A stretch of 64,000 bases of DNA from Haemophilus haemolyticus (lineage in GTDB: Bacteria; Pseudomonadota; Gammaproteobacteria; Enterobacterales; Pasteurellaceae). The stretch spans positions 1,032,501 to 1,096,500 of the forward strand of contig NZ_CP031243.1 of NCBI RefSeq assembly GCF_003352385.1, in the 5' to 3' direction. Below, piece after piece: positions 26,597 through 36,334 of this stretch. Below the pieces are notes generated by a model, which did not search any database, was not told the DNA's origin, and saw only the letters and a list, made by a program, of their open reading frames with translations. A program made the translations under genes and the position numbers. Position 1 is the stretch's first letter. Every line of letters starts with the position of its first letter.

Positions 26597-29239
26597 TTAT
26601 TGTGGTAACGCGCCGCTTCCCCAAGTTTTTACTTCTTCAGAGCGTTTTATCTGAAGTAAGAAACGTTTGTTTGGCTGCGCCTGTGGTTGAATTTCTTTTT
26701 CTGCTGGTGTGGAGAAAGAAATACCACCTTTTAGCAATTGTTGAACACTTCCTGTATTAAATGCCGCACCTTTCCAGCCTAAGGTGAAGTCATAACCTGA
26801 TGCAATCCAAAACTCTGTATTTTGTCGAACAAGATGACTATATTTCGGCATGATTGCGATATGCACTAAGACGCGATCACCAAGACTGTTAAGCTCAAAT
26901 TTTTTCACGGTCCCCACTTCTACGCCTCGATAAAGAATTGGTGAACCTTCACTTAAATTCATTGCATCACGTGTTTCTAAAATAAATGGCGTACCATTAC
27001 TAAATTTATTATGTTGTGGTGCTGTTTGCGCTAAATTGAATTGTGTTTTTGTGTTGCCATTCCCAATTTCAATATCGATATAAGGCTGTAATAGGCTATC
27101 AAGATTATCTATTCCACCTGCTGAAATTTGTGGTGAGATAATCGTAAAGTTAGAACCTTCTTTTGCAATCATATTCATATAATTATGGTTGATTAATGCT
27201 TTTGCAGTGATGCGTTTAGATTTTGCATCAAGCTGAATACTGTCAATTTGCCCCACGTCTAAACCCAAATAGCGCAGACTCATCCCTTTACTCAGATTGG
27301 TTGCATCATCTGCCGTTAAGGTGATGGCAAGCCCGATGGATTTTGCATAACTTTCATTTTCGTAAAGTGTTCGATTATTGCCCGAACCACTATTATCAAA
27401 GCTAATAGCCCCTTTTAATGAACGCGCAAGTGGCGTCGCTTGAATGCTAATTCCTTTAGGTGTGATATCAATTTTCGCCGCACTTTCTACCCAAAATCGG
27501 CTTTTATCTGTCAACAAATGTTGATAGGCGGGATAAATATAAACCTCTACATCAAAGCTATTAGTTTTGGGGTTAATATTTAAAATTTTCCCCACTTCAA
27601 ATTGACGATATAGTACGAGAGATCCTTTATCAATGCTTGGTAATGTTTGGGTGTGTAAGGTTATCGTTGGCGTAAGAATATTTCCTGTGATGCCATGTTC
27701 AGCATTGCTAATATTTTGATAAAGCGGATAACTTACTTTAGCTTTTCCCTGACCTTGTTTTGCCAGCACTCGTACACCGCCTTGCAACCATTTTTCTGGT
27801 GTTGCTGATTCAAAACGTAATCCGTCTAATCCAACGCTAATATCAAAGTTGGCTGCTGCCACAAATTGGCTATTTTCGTGAATTAAATTGCGATATTCCG
27901 AGGCAATCGCCACCTTAAGTTGCACACCATTTACATCCACTTTTTGTGAAACAATTTGTCCGATTGGCATGTTGTTATAAAACACATTTTGACCTTCACT
28001 TACACCATAATTTTCTGGTGCGGTGAGTGTTAAAACTAATGTATTAGGTGCATTGAGTAATAACTCATTTTCTTTAATGACATCAAATTGATGCTTAGTT
28101 TCACCATCTCCAGCAATGACATCAAAATATTCGCCACGAAAGAATTTTTTAGGATCAGCTAAATTACCAAGATCCGTTTTTTTATTGCGAAGTACGATTT
28201 TGCTATTCGCTTTAAATAAAGAGGCTTGGTTTGGATCTATCAATAAACTGCCTTCTAAAATTTCATCGTTATTTTCAACCGCACTTATTTTAGAAAGAAT
28301 CCCGATAGGATTATCTTGAGAATAAACTTCGGTCTGTCCTGCAACGAGACCAGCAGATGCGGGGATATTTACGTTGACCTCAATCCCACGTTTTGCCGCT
28401 TTTAAATTGGTATAGAGCGTGAAATAACTATTTTCATCTGCCTTTGGGCTGTCAGCTGGAGAGTCGAAAGAAACGGCACCTTGTACAACCGCATTTAAAC
28501 TTTCTACATTTAAATTTAGGCCAGATGGGCTAATGTTAGCGTTAATGCCACTGATGTTCCAAAAACGTGAATCTTTTTTCACAAACTGTGCATAGGCTTT
28601 ATCAATCACCACATCTATTTCTACTTTATTGTCTTTATTAATGCGGTAATCGTAAATTTTTCCTACAGGTAGTTTTTTAAAATAGACGGATGCACCGATA
28701 GAAATTGAGCCTAAATCATCAGAAATTAAGTGAATCAATAAATCTCCAGGAGAAACTTGGGCAATGGGGCCTTGTTCTTCCGCAATAAATTCATCTTCGC
28801 GATCGCCATCACCTGGTTGAAGAGTGATGTAATTGCCTGATACGAGAGAATCTAAACCTGAAATGCCTGCAAGTGAAACATTTGGTTGAACAAGCCAGAA
28901 TTTTGTATTTTCACGTAAAATACTTGACGCTTCAGGATTGATATTGGCAACAACTTCCACTTTTTGCATGTTATCTGTGAAATTTACTTTTTTCACCACA
29001 CCAATTTGCAAACCTTGGTAGCGAACTTGTGTTTTATCCGCAACGATACCAGAACCATTGGTGAAGGTAATTGTGATGCTTGTGCCACGTTCCTTAACAA
29101 TTTGGAAGAATAAAATTGCTCCAATACATAATGCAATGAAGGGAAGTAACCAAAATGGAGAAATACGACGAGTTTTTCGTACTGTCGCTGTCATTTCTGT
29201 ATGTTGATCTTTCATTGAAGAACTATTTTTCTCTGTCAT
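26597..29239 (-). CDS. letB: MCE-domain lipid transport tunnel protein LetB (YebT)
   Basis: Periplasm-spanning protein that stacks MCE rings to form a hydrophobic tunnel between inner and outer membranes. It is 880 aa, close to E. coli LetB. One N-terminal membrane helix (about 28-46) is followed by seven MCE repeats, recognisable by GxxVxYxGxxIGxV-type lines: VRYQGLQIG, VYFKKLPVG, VYSQDNPIG, VFYNNMPIG, VLYRQFEVG, LRYLGLDVG and ILYRGVEVG. The start lies inside letA (17-base overlap), so the two are translationally coupled. The shorter PqiB has only three repeats, so LetB is the better name. Confidence 0.93.
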   Translation of the reverse strand: MTEKNSSSMKDQHTEMTATVRKTRRISPFWLLPFIALCIGAILFFQIVKERGTSITITFTNGSGIVADKTQVRYQGLQIGVVKKVNFTDNMQKVEVVANINPEASSILRENTKFWLVQPNVSLAGISGLDSLVSGNYITLQPGDGDREDEFIAEEQGPIAQVSPGDLLIHLISDDLGSISIGASVYFKKLPVGKIYDYRINKDNKVEIDVVIDKAYAQFVKKDSRFWNISGINANISPSGLNLNVESLNAVVQGAVSFDSPADSPKADENSYFTLYTNLKAAKRGIEVNVNIPASAGLVAGQTEVYSQDNPIGILSKISAVENNDEILEGSLLIDPNQASLFKANSKIVLRNKKTDLGNLADPKKFFRGEYFDVIAGDGETKHQFDVIKENELLLNAPNTLVLTLTAPENYGVSEGQNVFYNNMPIGQIVSQKVDVNGVQLKVAIASEYRNLIHENSQFVAAANFDISVGLDGLRFESATPEKWLQGGVRVLAKQGQGKAKVSYPLYQNISNAEHGITGNILTPTITLHTQTLPSIDKGSLVLYRQFEVGKILNINPKTNSFDVEVYIYPAYQHLLTDKSRFWVESAAKIDITPKGISIQATPLARSLKGAISFDNSGSGNNRTLYENESYAKSIGLAITLTADDATNLSKGMSLRYLGLDVGQIDSIQLDAKSKRITAKALINHNYMNMIAKEGSNFTIISPQISAGGIDNLDSLLQPYIDIEIGNGNTKTQFNLAQTAPQHNKFSNGTPFILETRDAMNLSEGSPILYRGVEVGTVKKFELNSLGDRVLVHIAIMPKYSHLVRQNTEFWIASGYDFTLGWKGAAFNTGSVQQLLKGGISFSTPAEKEIQPQAQPNKRFLLQIKRSEEVKTWGSGALPQ

Positions 29240-30473
29240 AAATTTTCCAAATTAATCGACTATCAAATTGTGAGGTTGAAATCATGCTGCAAAATACGGC
29301 AGCACCGAAGTAAAATGCGCCAGGACCAACGGTAAAATTAATAATTTCACCGCGCGTTACTAGAGACATCATTAAGGCTAATACAAATAAATCGAGCATC
29401 GACCAGCGTCCAACGAAATGCACAATATGTGATAAACGTATTTGCCATTTTATAGAGTGTCGCCATTTAAAATGAACACAACTTAGTAAGTAAAGTAAGA
29501 TTGCTGCTTTACTGATTGGGACAAAAATACTCGCAAAGAATACCACGAAAGCAACAAAATAACTGCCCATGTTAACAAAAGATATTACACCAGATATTAA
29601 TGTATCTTCAGAGAGCGCACCTGTTAAATAAATGCCTGATATGGGTAATAAATTTGCTGGGAAAAGCATAATAATCCCAGCAATTAAACTTGCCCAAGTG
29701 CGTTGTAACTTAATATTATCTGAAATATGAACAGGCGATAAACAGCGCGGACATCGTGGGTTGTTCTTTTTATCGTAATGAATACCATTTTCTGAAAATG
29801 TATAGTTACAAGCATCACATAATTCAATGTTGTTTGCATCATAAGCTGGTTCATTTTCGGGATAAAACTCTTTCCATAATGCTTTAAGGTTTAATTTGAT
29901 AAAAAGTAAGGTTGTCAAAAGTGCGGTGAAAATAAAGGGAATTAAGTAAACATTGATTTCCAGTGTTGCATATTCACGTACTTTGAACATTGTGACGCCC
30001 AGCGCGACTAAATATACATCAAACATAACCCAAGGTTTTATATAACCTAAAAAAAGCAAAATACTGCGTGGTTTAATATGCAAAATTTTTGCAATCCAGA
30101 GCATGATGACTAAAATTGCAAAGGTAATTGGCATCACAACGGCACAGATAAACACCATAAAGGCAGTGTATTCATAGCCAGCCACTGACATTTTCCAAAT
30201 ACCTTCCCAAATAGAGGCATCAATTTTTACACCTAATAAATGAAGACTTAATAGGGGATAACCTAAGGCAAATGGCATCAAAATAAGGATCGACAAAGCA
30301 GCCATTGCGCAACGATGAACAGACCAACGCCCACCTGTAACTAAATGGTGATGACAACGTGGACATTCAGCTTGTTCATCTTTATTTAATATTAAAGGTG
30401 TTTTTACGCTAGCATCACATTCTTCGCATTTTATAATTTGAAATGATTTTTGTGTGAGGTTTGATTCTTGCAC
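29223..30473 (-). CDS. letA: LetA inner-membrane partner of LetB (PqiA family)
   Basis: Inner-membrane protein that works with LetB in lipid transport. It is 416 aa with two four-helix membrane blocks, each preceded by a zinc ribbon: CEECDAS with CPRCHHH (about 16-41), and CDACNYT with CPRCLSP (about 220-245). It is first gene of letA-letB and divergent from proQ across 179 bases. The start ATG is the first in the frame; its ribosome-binding site is weak. Confidence 0.93.
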   Translation of the reverse strand: MQESNLTQKSFQIIKCEECDASVKTPLILNKDEQAECPRCHHHLVTGGRWSVHRCAMAALSILILMPFALGYPLLSLHLLGVKIDASIWEGIWKMSVAGYEYTAFMVFICAVVMPITFAILVIMLWIAKILHIKPRSILLFLGYIKPWVMFDVYLVALGVTMFKVREYATLEINVYLIPFIFTALLTTLLFIKLNLKALWKEFYPENEPAYDANNIELCDACNYTFSENGIHYDKKNNPRCPRCLSPVHISDNIKLQRTWASLIAGIIMLFPANLLPISGIYLTGALSEDTLISGVISFVNMGSYFVAFVVFFASIFVPISKAAILLYLLSCVHFKWRHSIKWQIRLSHIVHFVGRWSMLDLFVLALMMSLVTRGEIINFTVGPGAFYFGAAVFCSMISTSQFDSRLIWKIYDREK

Positions 30474-30652
30474 GAAAGATTATCTTTTATTCTGTTGTTA
30501 AAAACGGCGCATTTTAGCCTTGTTTCAGCTTGTATGTGAAGTGATCTTGACTATTTTTGTGCGAAATTTATTCACAATGTTTTGATTCATTGTAAATTTT
30601 GTAAAAAGTGCGATAAACTAAACCAGTTTATATTTACCCTAGGATAACTAAC

Positions 30653-31291
30653 ATGACTGATTCTCAATCTAGCGTTCAGGTAGCTGATGCGCAAGTAAAT
30701 TCACAAAAATTAACCAATACAAAAGATATTATTGCGTATTTGGCTGAAAAATTCCCACTTTGCTTTATTTTAGAAGGCGAAGCAAAACCATTAAAAATTG
30801 GTCTGTTCCAAGATTTAGCGGAGGCATTACAAGATGATGAGCGTGTAAGCAAAACTCAGTTGCGTCAGGCTCTTCGTCAATATACATCAAATTGGCGTTA
30901 TTTACATGGTTGTCGCGAAGGTGCAGTGCGCGTAGATTTACAAGGTAATCCAGCTGGCGTGTTAGAAGCTGAACATGTAGCCCATGCAGCTCAACAGCTT
31001 GCAGATGCTAAAGCGCGTGTCGCTGAAAAGCGTAAAGCAGAGGCTGCATCGAAAAAAGCTCAACAAAAACAACGCCCACGTAAACCAGCAAATAAAAATG
31101 CTAAACATTTCAATAAGCCGTCATTAAGTGCGGTTGATTTTTCACAAATTTCTGTTGGTTCTGTGGTGAAAGTGAAAGCTGGTGATCATGCGAAAAAAGC
31201 AACGGTAGTGGAAGTCCTAAAAGATTCAGCTCGTGTTCAGTTTGAAAACGGTTTGGTTATGAGCGTAGCTGCAGATCGTTTATTTGCATAA
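30653..31291 (+). CDS. proQ: RNA chaperone ProQ
   Basis: RNA-binding post-transcriptional regulator that stabilises small RNAs and mRNA 3' ends. It is 212 aa. The FinO-like N-terminal domain (about 22-130) contains IAYLAEKFPLCF and LRQALRQYTSNWRYLHGC. A Lys/Ala-rich linker (about 125-165, AAQQLADAKARVAEKRKAEA) leads to the C-terminal Tudor-like domain (VGSVVKVKAGDHAKKATVVEV). The ATG follows TAGGATAAC. It is 26 bases before prc, as in other gamma-proteobacteria. Confidence 0.95.
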   Translation: MTDSQSSVQVADAQVNSQKLTNTKDIIAYLAEKFPLCFILEGEAKPLKIGLFQDLAEALQDDERVSKTQLRQALRQYTSNWRYLHGCREGAVRVDLQGNPAGVLEAEHVAHAAQQLADAKARVAEKRKAEAASKKAQQKQRPRKPANKNAKHFNKPSLSAVDFSQISVGSVVKVKAGDHAKKATVVEVLKDSARVQFENGLVMSVAADRLFA

Positions 31292-31317
31292 TGATTTAAT
31301 TCTACTCGGGAAAGATT

Positions 31318-33393
31318 ATGAGATCTAATATTTCAAAAAATGTGATTACTAGCGCATTGTTATCGGCATTGTTAATCGGCTCTGTGCCTGCTTTGGCTGT
31401 GCAGCCTAAATTAAAACTGAGCGATATTACTATTCCAACAGCAAGCGAAGCGAATCAGTTGGCAACTAAGCGTGCAACGACTCGATTAACCCAATCTCAT
31501 TATCGAAAGATCTCATTGGATGATGCTTTTTCTGAGAAGATTTTTGATCGTTATATCAAAAATATTGATTTTAGCCATAACACCTTTTTGCAATCTGATA
31601 TAGATGAACTTCGTCAAAAATATGGTGCTAAGTTGGATGACCAGTTAAATCAAGGTGATCTTTCTGCTGCTTTTGATATTTATGATGTAATGATGAAACG
31701 TCGTTATGAACGTTATGCTTATGCGTTGTCTTTATTAGATAAAGAGCCTGATTTGAATGGACAGGATCAAATTGAAATTGATCGTGAAAAAGCGGCATTT
31801 CCGAAAACAGAAGAGGAAGCCAACAAACTTTGGGAAGAACGAGTAAAAAATGACATTATCAATCTTAAATTAAAAGATAAAAAATGGTCAGAAATTAAAA
31901 CAAAACTTACCAAACGTTATAATTTGGCAATTCGCCGTTTAACTCAAACAAAGGCAGATGACATTCTTCAAACTTATTTAAATGCATTTGCTCGCGAAAT
32001 TGATCCACATACCAGCTATCTTGCACCAAGAACCGCAAAAAGTTTTAACGAAAGTATGAATCTTTCTCTTGAGGGGATTGGGGCAACGTTACAATCAGAA
32101 GATGATGAAACAAGCATTAAGTCGCTTGTTCCTGGCGCACCAGCGGAGAAAAGTAAAAAATTACATCCTGGAGATAAAATTATCGGTGTGGGACAAGCAA
32201 CAGGCGAGATTGAAGATATCGTTGGCTGGCGTTTAGAAGATATTGTTGAGAAAATCAAAGGTAAAAAAGGCACAAAAGTGCGGTTAGAAATTGAGCCGTC
32301 TAAAGGTGGAAAATCCCGTATTATTACTTTAGTGCGCGATAAAGTGCGTATTGAAGATCAAGCCGCAAAATTAACCATGGATAAAGCCGATGGTAAAAAT
32401 ATTGCGGTAATCAAAGTGCCAAGTTTCTATATTGGTTTAACTGATGATGTTAAAAAATTATTGGTTAAAGCAGAGAAACAAAAAGCCGATGCGTTAATTA
32501 TTGATTTGCGTGAGAACGGTGGTGGTGCATTAACAGAAGCGGTTGCTTTAAGTGGTTTGTTTATTACTAATGGTCCTGTTGTGCAAGTACGTGATGCTTA
32601 TCAACGAATTCGTGTACATGAAGATGATGATGCTGAGCAACAATATAAAGGTCCTTTGTTTGTGATGATTAACCGTTACAGTGCTTCTGCATCAGAAATT
32701 TTTGCAGCGGCAATGCAGGATTACAATCGCGGTATTGTTATTGGACAAAATACTTACGGTAAAGGTACCGTTCAGCAAAGTCGTCCTTTGAATTTTGTGT
32801 ATGATTTGGATCAGACGCCGTTAGGTTTATTGCAATATACGATCCAAAAATTCTATCGAATTAATGGTGGATCAACACAATTAAAAGGTGTTGCTGCAGA
32901 TATTAATTTCCCTGAAATTATCGATGCGAAAGAGTACGGTGAAGATAAAGAAGATAATGCATTGCCGTGGGATAAAATTCCATCCGCAACTTATAAAGAA
33001 GTTGGCAATGCTCGCAAAGATGTTGATGTATTAAATAAAAAACATCTTGAGCGTATTGCTAAAGATCCTGAATTTGTTGCATTGAATGAAGATTTAAAAA
33101 TTCGTAATGAGCGCCGTGATCGCAAATTCTTATCGTTGAATTATCAAACACGTAAAGCCGAAAATGATAAAGATGATGCAAGACGTTTAAAAGATATTAA
33201 TGAACGTTTTAAACGTGAAGGCAAAAAAACGTTAAAGGATATTGATGATTTACCAAAAGATTATGAAGCACCAGATTTCTTCTTAAAAGAAGCGGAAAAG
33301 ATGGCAGCGGATTTTGTTATGTTGAATTCAAGTGCGCAAGATGTTGGTAAAGAAGCTCAGAAACTAACAGAAAAAGTAGAAGAGAAAAAATAA
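31318..33393 (+). CDS. prc: Tail-specific periplasmic protease Prc
   Basis: C-terminal processing protease of the periplasm, which in E. coli trims FtsI and controls the endopeptidase MepS through NlpI. It is 691 aa. A signal peptide ends near ALA (about 27); the PDZ domain is about 240-330 and the S41 protease core contains SASASEIFAAAMQDY. The catalytic dyad is S457 and K482 (YGKGT), with the same spacing as in E. coli. It follows proQ and is closed by an uptake-signal hairpin. Its neighbours downstream are further peptidoglycan enzymes. Confidence 0.95.
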   Translation: MRSNISKNVITSALLSALLIGSVPALAVQPKLKLSDITIPTASEANQLATKRATTRLTQSHYRKISLDDAFSEKIFDRYIKNIDFSHNTFLQSDIDELRQKYGAKLDDQLNQGDLSAAFDIYDVMMKRRYERYAYALSLLDKEPDLNGQDQIEIDREKAAFPKTEEEANKLWEERVKNDIINLKLKDKKWSEIKTKLTKRYNLAIRRLTQTKADDILQTYLNAFAREIDPHTSYLAPRTAKSFNESMNLSLEGIGATLQSEDDETSIKSLVPGAPAEKSKKLHPGDKIIGVGQATGEIEDIVGWRLEDIVEKIKGKKGTKVRLEIEPSKGGKSRIITLVRDKVRIEDQAAKLTMDKADGKNIAVIKVPSFYIGLTDDVKKLLVKAEKQKADALIIDLRENGGGALTEAVALSGLFITNGPVVQVRDAYQRIRVHEDDDAEQQYKGPLFVMINRYSASASEIFAAAMQDYNRGIVIGQNTYGKGTVQQSRPLNFVYDLDQTPLGLLQYTIQKFYRINGGSTQLKGVAADINFPEIIDAKEYGEDKEDNALPWDKIPSATYKEVGNARKDVDVLNKKHLERIAKDPEFVALNEDLKIRNERRDRKFLSLNYQTRKAENDKDDARRLKDINERFKREGKKTLKDIDDLPKDYEAPDFFLKEAEKMAADFVMLNSSAQDVGKEAQKLTEKVEEKK

Positions 33394-33402
33394 AATTATT
33401 TT

Positions 33403-33446
33403 AACCGCACTTTGTTTTAGCATTTAAATAAAGTGCGGTTGTTTTT
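33403..33446 (+). terminator. prc terminator made of paired uptake signals
   Basis: AACCGCACTTT (33403-33413) faces AAAGTGCGGTT (33430-33440), followed by T. Both arms are perfect uptake signals. Confidence 0.8.
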
Positions 33447-33468
33447 AGGAAATGTTTAAGGAATGGCT

Positions 33469-34929
33469 ATGTTTAAAAGCACTGCAAAGCTCTCAGTATT
33501 TGTATTGTCATTATCAATGATGACATCAGGATGCGCTTTAGCAGATTTTGCAAAAAATGAGCAATCTGTGAAACTTAATGGAATTGATGTTTCGCATTTA
33601 TCTCCAGAAGAAAAACAAAAGCTCGAAGAAGAAATTAAATTAGATCAAGCGCGCTTATCACAGGAAAAGCAAGCGATTTTAGAAATGTCGCTAACCCATG
33701 AAATAGGCGAGCATGCTTTACAGTTTAAGCCTTTGTTGGCTCGTTTATATGCAGAACGTAAATATACACTATTATGGAAAGATAATGCTGCGGCTCGCCA
33801 ATTATTACAGGATTATGCTGCGATGGTGGCTAGCGGTATTTCTAAACGTTCAGCAAAATCCTTAGAATCCTTTGAATTGATCGAGCAACAAGGCGGGTTA
33901 GCTTATGATGTTTTATTGAGCGATATATTGCTAGATTATTTGTATTATACTCAAAATGTTGGAGTTCAAGCTCAACGTTGGCTTTATTCACCTAGTACTT
34001 ATCAAGTTCAACAACCATCTGAAGAGCATATCCAACGTTGGTTAAGTGCGGTAGAAAATGATCAACTTTTAGGTTTTGTACAAAGTTTATCGGGCGATAA
34101 TCACTTATATCATCAAACTGTTAAAGCGTTATCATCAATGGTATCTGCATCTGGTTTATCAGAGATCGGACAGAAACTTGCAATTAATGCACAGCGTTTG
34201 CGAGTAATTCCTGATTTTCATAATGGCATCTTTGTAAATATTCCAAGTTATAAATTACAGTATTATCGGGATGGTGAGCTGATTTTAGAATCTCGGGTGA
34301 TTGTTGGAAAAAATTCGCGCAGAACACCAGTAATGTATAGTAAATTAAGCAATGTAGTAGTTAATCCCCCTTGGAATGCGCCAACTCGTTTAATCAATGA
34401 AGATTTATTGCCAAAAATGAAAGCGGATCCAAATTATATTGCGGAGCATAATTATTCAATTTTAGATAGTCAGGGAAATGTCGTTGATCCAGCTTCTATT
34501 GATTGGGAATCTATTAGCAATAAATTCCCTTATCGTGTTCGACAAGCCGCTGGAGATAGTGCATTGGGTAATTATAAATTTAATATGCCAAGCTCAGATG
34601 CCATTTATTTGCATGATACGCCGAATCATGGACTGTTTAGCCGTAAAGATCGCGCATTAAGTTCTGGTTGCGTGCGTGTGGAAAAATCCGATCAACTTGC
34701 GAGTATTTTATTAAAAGAAGTCGGTTGGTCTGATGAACGTCGAAAAAATGTTTTAGAAAGTAAAAAAACGGTTTCCGCACCAATTCGTTCGGAAAACCCA
34801 GTATTTATATACTATGTGACATCTTGGGTTGAGAATGGAAATATTAAGGCATTGCCAGATATTTATAAATATGATGGATTGATGAATTTCAGTGGAATTA
34901 ACTGGAATGTGGTTAAAAAATATCTCTAA
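33469..34929 (+). CDS. ldtD: L,D-transpeptidase (YcbB/LdtD-like)
   Basis: Periplasmic enzyme that forms 3-3 cross-links in peptidoglycan. It is 486 aa from ATG 33469, chosen because AAGGA ends six bases before it; the ATG at 33463 directly abuts that site. An N-terminal hydrophobic signal includes MMTSGC, possibly a weak lipobox. A peptidoglycan-binding region occupies about 75-250, and the YkuD catalytic domain carries HDTPNHGLF and SSGCVRV with the catalytic cysteine C401. It is followed 30 bases later by mepK, the same order as ycbB-ycbK in E. coli. Confidence 0.9.
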   Translation: MFKSTAKLSVFVLSLSMMTSGCALADFAKNEQSVKLNGIDVSHLSPEEKQKLEEEIKLDQARLSQEKQAILEMSLTHEIGEHALQFKPLLARLYAERKYTLLWKDNAAARQLLQDYAAMVASGISKRSAKSLESFELIEQQGGLAYDVLLSDILLDYLYYTQNVGVQAQRWLYSPSTYQVQQPSEEHIQRWLSAVENDQLLGFVQSLSGDNHLYHQTVKALSSMVSASGLSEIGQKLAINAQRLRVIPDFHNGIFVNIPSYKLQYYRDGELILESRVIVGKNSRRTPVMYSKLSNVVVNPPWNAPTRLINEDLLPKMKADPNYIAEHNYSILDSQGNVVDPASIDWESISNKFPYRVRQAAGDSALGNYKFNMPSSDAIYLHDTPNHGLFSRKDRALSSGCVRVEKSDQLASILLKEVGWSDERRKNVLESKKTVSAPIRSENPVFIYYVTSWVENGNIKALPDIYKYDGLMNFSGINWNVVKKYL

Positions 34930-34959
34930 TAATCCATTAAAAAATAGAAAGGAGAGATG

Positions 34960-35517
34960 ATGAAGGTTGATAAACAGAAACGTAAATGGTTGTCGCTCGG
35001 CGGCATTGTTTTAGGCGCATCAGTTTTACCTAATTCTGTATTAGCAATGGTTTCAACACCTAAGCCTCGTATATTGACGTTCCGTAACATTAATACGGGA
35101 GAGCGATTAAGCGGTGAATTTTCTGCACACAAAGGTTTCTCGAGCGCAATATTAAAGAAATTGGACCATTTTATGCGCGATAAACGAACAAACCAAGTTC
35201 GTAGAATGGATCCAAATTTATTCCACAAGTTTTATAACATTCAAAGCAATTTGGGGTTACGCAATGCTGAAATTGAAGTGATTTGTGGCTATCGTTCTGC
35301 CGCAACTAATGCAATGCGTCATCGCCAAAGTAAGGGCGTGGCAAGCAATAGCTATCATATTAAAGGAAAAGCTATTGATTTTCGTATTGCAGGCGTACCT
35401 TTAATTAAAGTGAAATCCTCTGCAGAAAGTCTTAGAAATGGTGGCGTGGGTTATTATCCAACAAGCAATTTTATTCACGTAGATACAGGTCCTGTAAGAA
35501 CTTGGAAAGGCGTGTAA
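34960..35517 (+). CDS. mepK: Murein DD/LD-endopeptidase MepK-like (DUF882, M15 family)
   Basis: Periplasmic zinc peptidase that cleaves peptidoglycan cross-links. It is 185 aa from the second of two adjacent ATGs, which sits five bases after AGGAG. Metal-site features are SGYRS-like CGYRSAATN, YHIKGKAIDF and the final HVDTGPVR. The signal resembles the Tat signal of E. coli YcbK but has KR (QKRKWLSLGG) in place of RR. It is cotranscribed with the L,D-transpeptidase whose 3-3 links enzymes of this type cut. Confidence 0.87.
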   Translation: MKVDKQKRKWLSLGGIVLGASVLPNSVLAMVSTPKPRILTFRNINTGERLSGEFSAHKGFSSAILKKLDHFMRDKRTNQVRRMDPNLFHKFYNIQSNLGLRNAEIEVICGYRSAATNAMRHRQSKGVASNSYHIKGKAIDFRIAGVPLIKVKSSAESLRNGGVGYYPTSNFIHVDTGPVRTWKGV

Positions 35518-35532
35518 AACAAATTTAAAATT

Positions 35533-35555
35533 AACCGCACTTTTGTGCGGTTTTT
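35533..35555 (+). terminator. Terminator after mepK
   Basis: AACCGCAC (35533-35540) pairs with GTGCGGTT and runs into T. The left arm is part of an uptake signal (35534). It lies 15 bases before the next start codon. Confidence 0.78.
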
Positions 35556-35569
35556 CATTGGAAAATACT

Positions 35570-36325
35570 ATGTTATTTGACAGTCATCTTCATTTAGATC
35601 AACTCTCTGATGAGAATATCCAGAAAACACTCGCTGATTCAAAGATTACAGGTATGCTTGCAGTAAGTACGAATCTAAAAAGTGCTAAAAAACTATTTAA
35701 TTTAAAACAGGTTTATCCCGAGAAACTTTATATTGCAGCTGGTTTTCATCCTGAACAGCCCTTGCTGAATTTAGAAGAGCAAGAAGAATTATTTCAATGG
35801 ATTGATGAACATCATTCATCGATTTTTGCGATTGGCGAGGTGGGGTTGCCACATTATTCTAAACGTGAAAATTTAAATTTGGATTACGTACCTTACATTG
35901 AATTACTGGAACGATTTATTCTGATAGCGAAAAAATGGGATTTGCCGTTAAATTTACATATTGTGCATAATGATGTGGATATTGCCCTTGAATTATTGCA
36001 GAAACATAATATTCAACGTGCCCATTTTCATTGGTTTAAGACAGATGAAAAATCTTTTCAGAAATTTTTATCTACACCATATTTTGCGAGCCTAACGCCT
36101 GATATTTTATGGAATCCTAAAACGCAATATGTTGCTCAACATTTGTCGTTAAACCTTTTGATGATTGAAACGGATAGTCCTTGGACACATGAAGGATTTG
36201 AAAGTGCGGTAATTTCTGAGCAATTATTTGCAGTAGTAAAGAAAGTGGCTGAATTAAAATCTTTGCCATTACATTATGTTCAAGAGCAAATTTTTTTGAA
36301 TACTCAACAATTTTATCGATTATAA
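35570..36325 (+). CDS. TatD-family metal-dependent hydrolase (YjjV type)
   Basis: A 251-aa TIM-barrel metalloprotein. The N-terminal metal ligands are H6 and H8 (FDSHLHLD); later ligands are in IGEVGLPHY, LNLHIVHND, RAHFHWF and IETDSPW. Members act as 3'-5' DNases or other phosphodiester hydrolases. The start at 35570 is preferred over the upstream TTG in the same frame because TTGGAA precedes it and the domain begins immediately. It is ten bases from gloC, so the two are co-expressed. Confidence 0.82.
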   Translation: MLFDSHLHLDQLSDENIQKTLADSKITGMLAVSTNLKSAKKLFNLKQVYPEKLYIAAGFHPEQPLLNLEEQEELFQWIDEHHSSIFAIGEVGLPHYSKRENLNLDYVPYIELLERFILIAKKWDLPLNLHIVHNDVDIALELLQKHNIQRAHFHWFKTDEKSFQKFLSTPYFASLTPDILWNPKTQYVAQHLSLNLLMIETDSPWTHEGFESAVISEQLFAVVKKVAELKSLPLHYVQEQIFLNTQQFYRL

Positions 36326-36334
36326 GGAGTAAAC

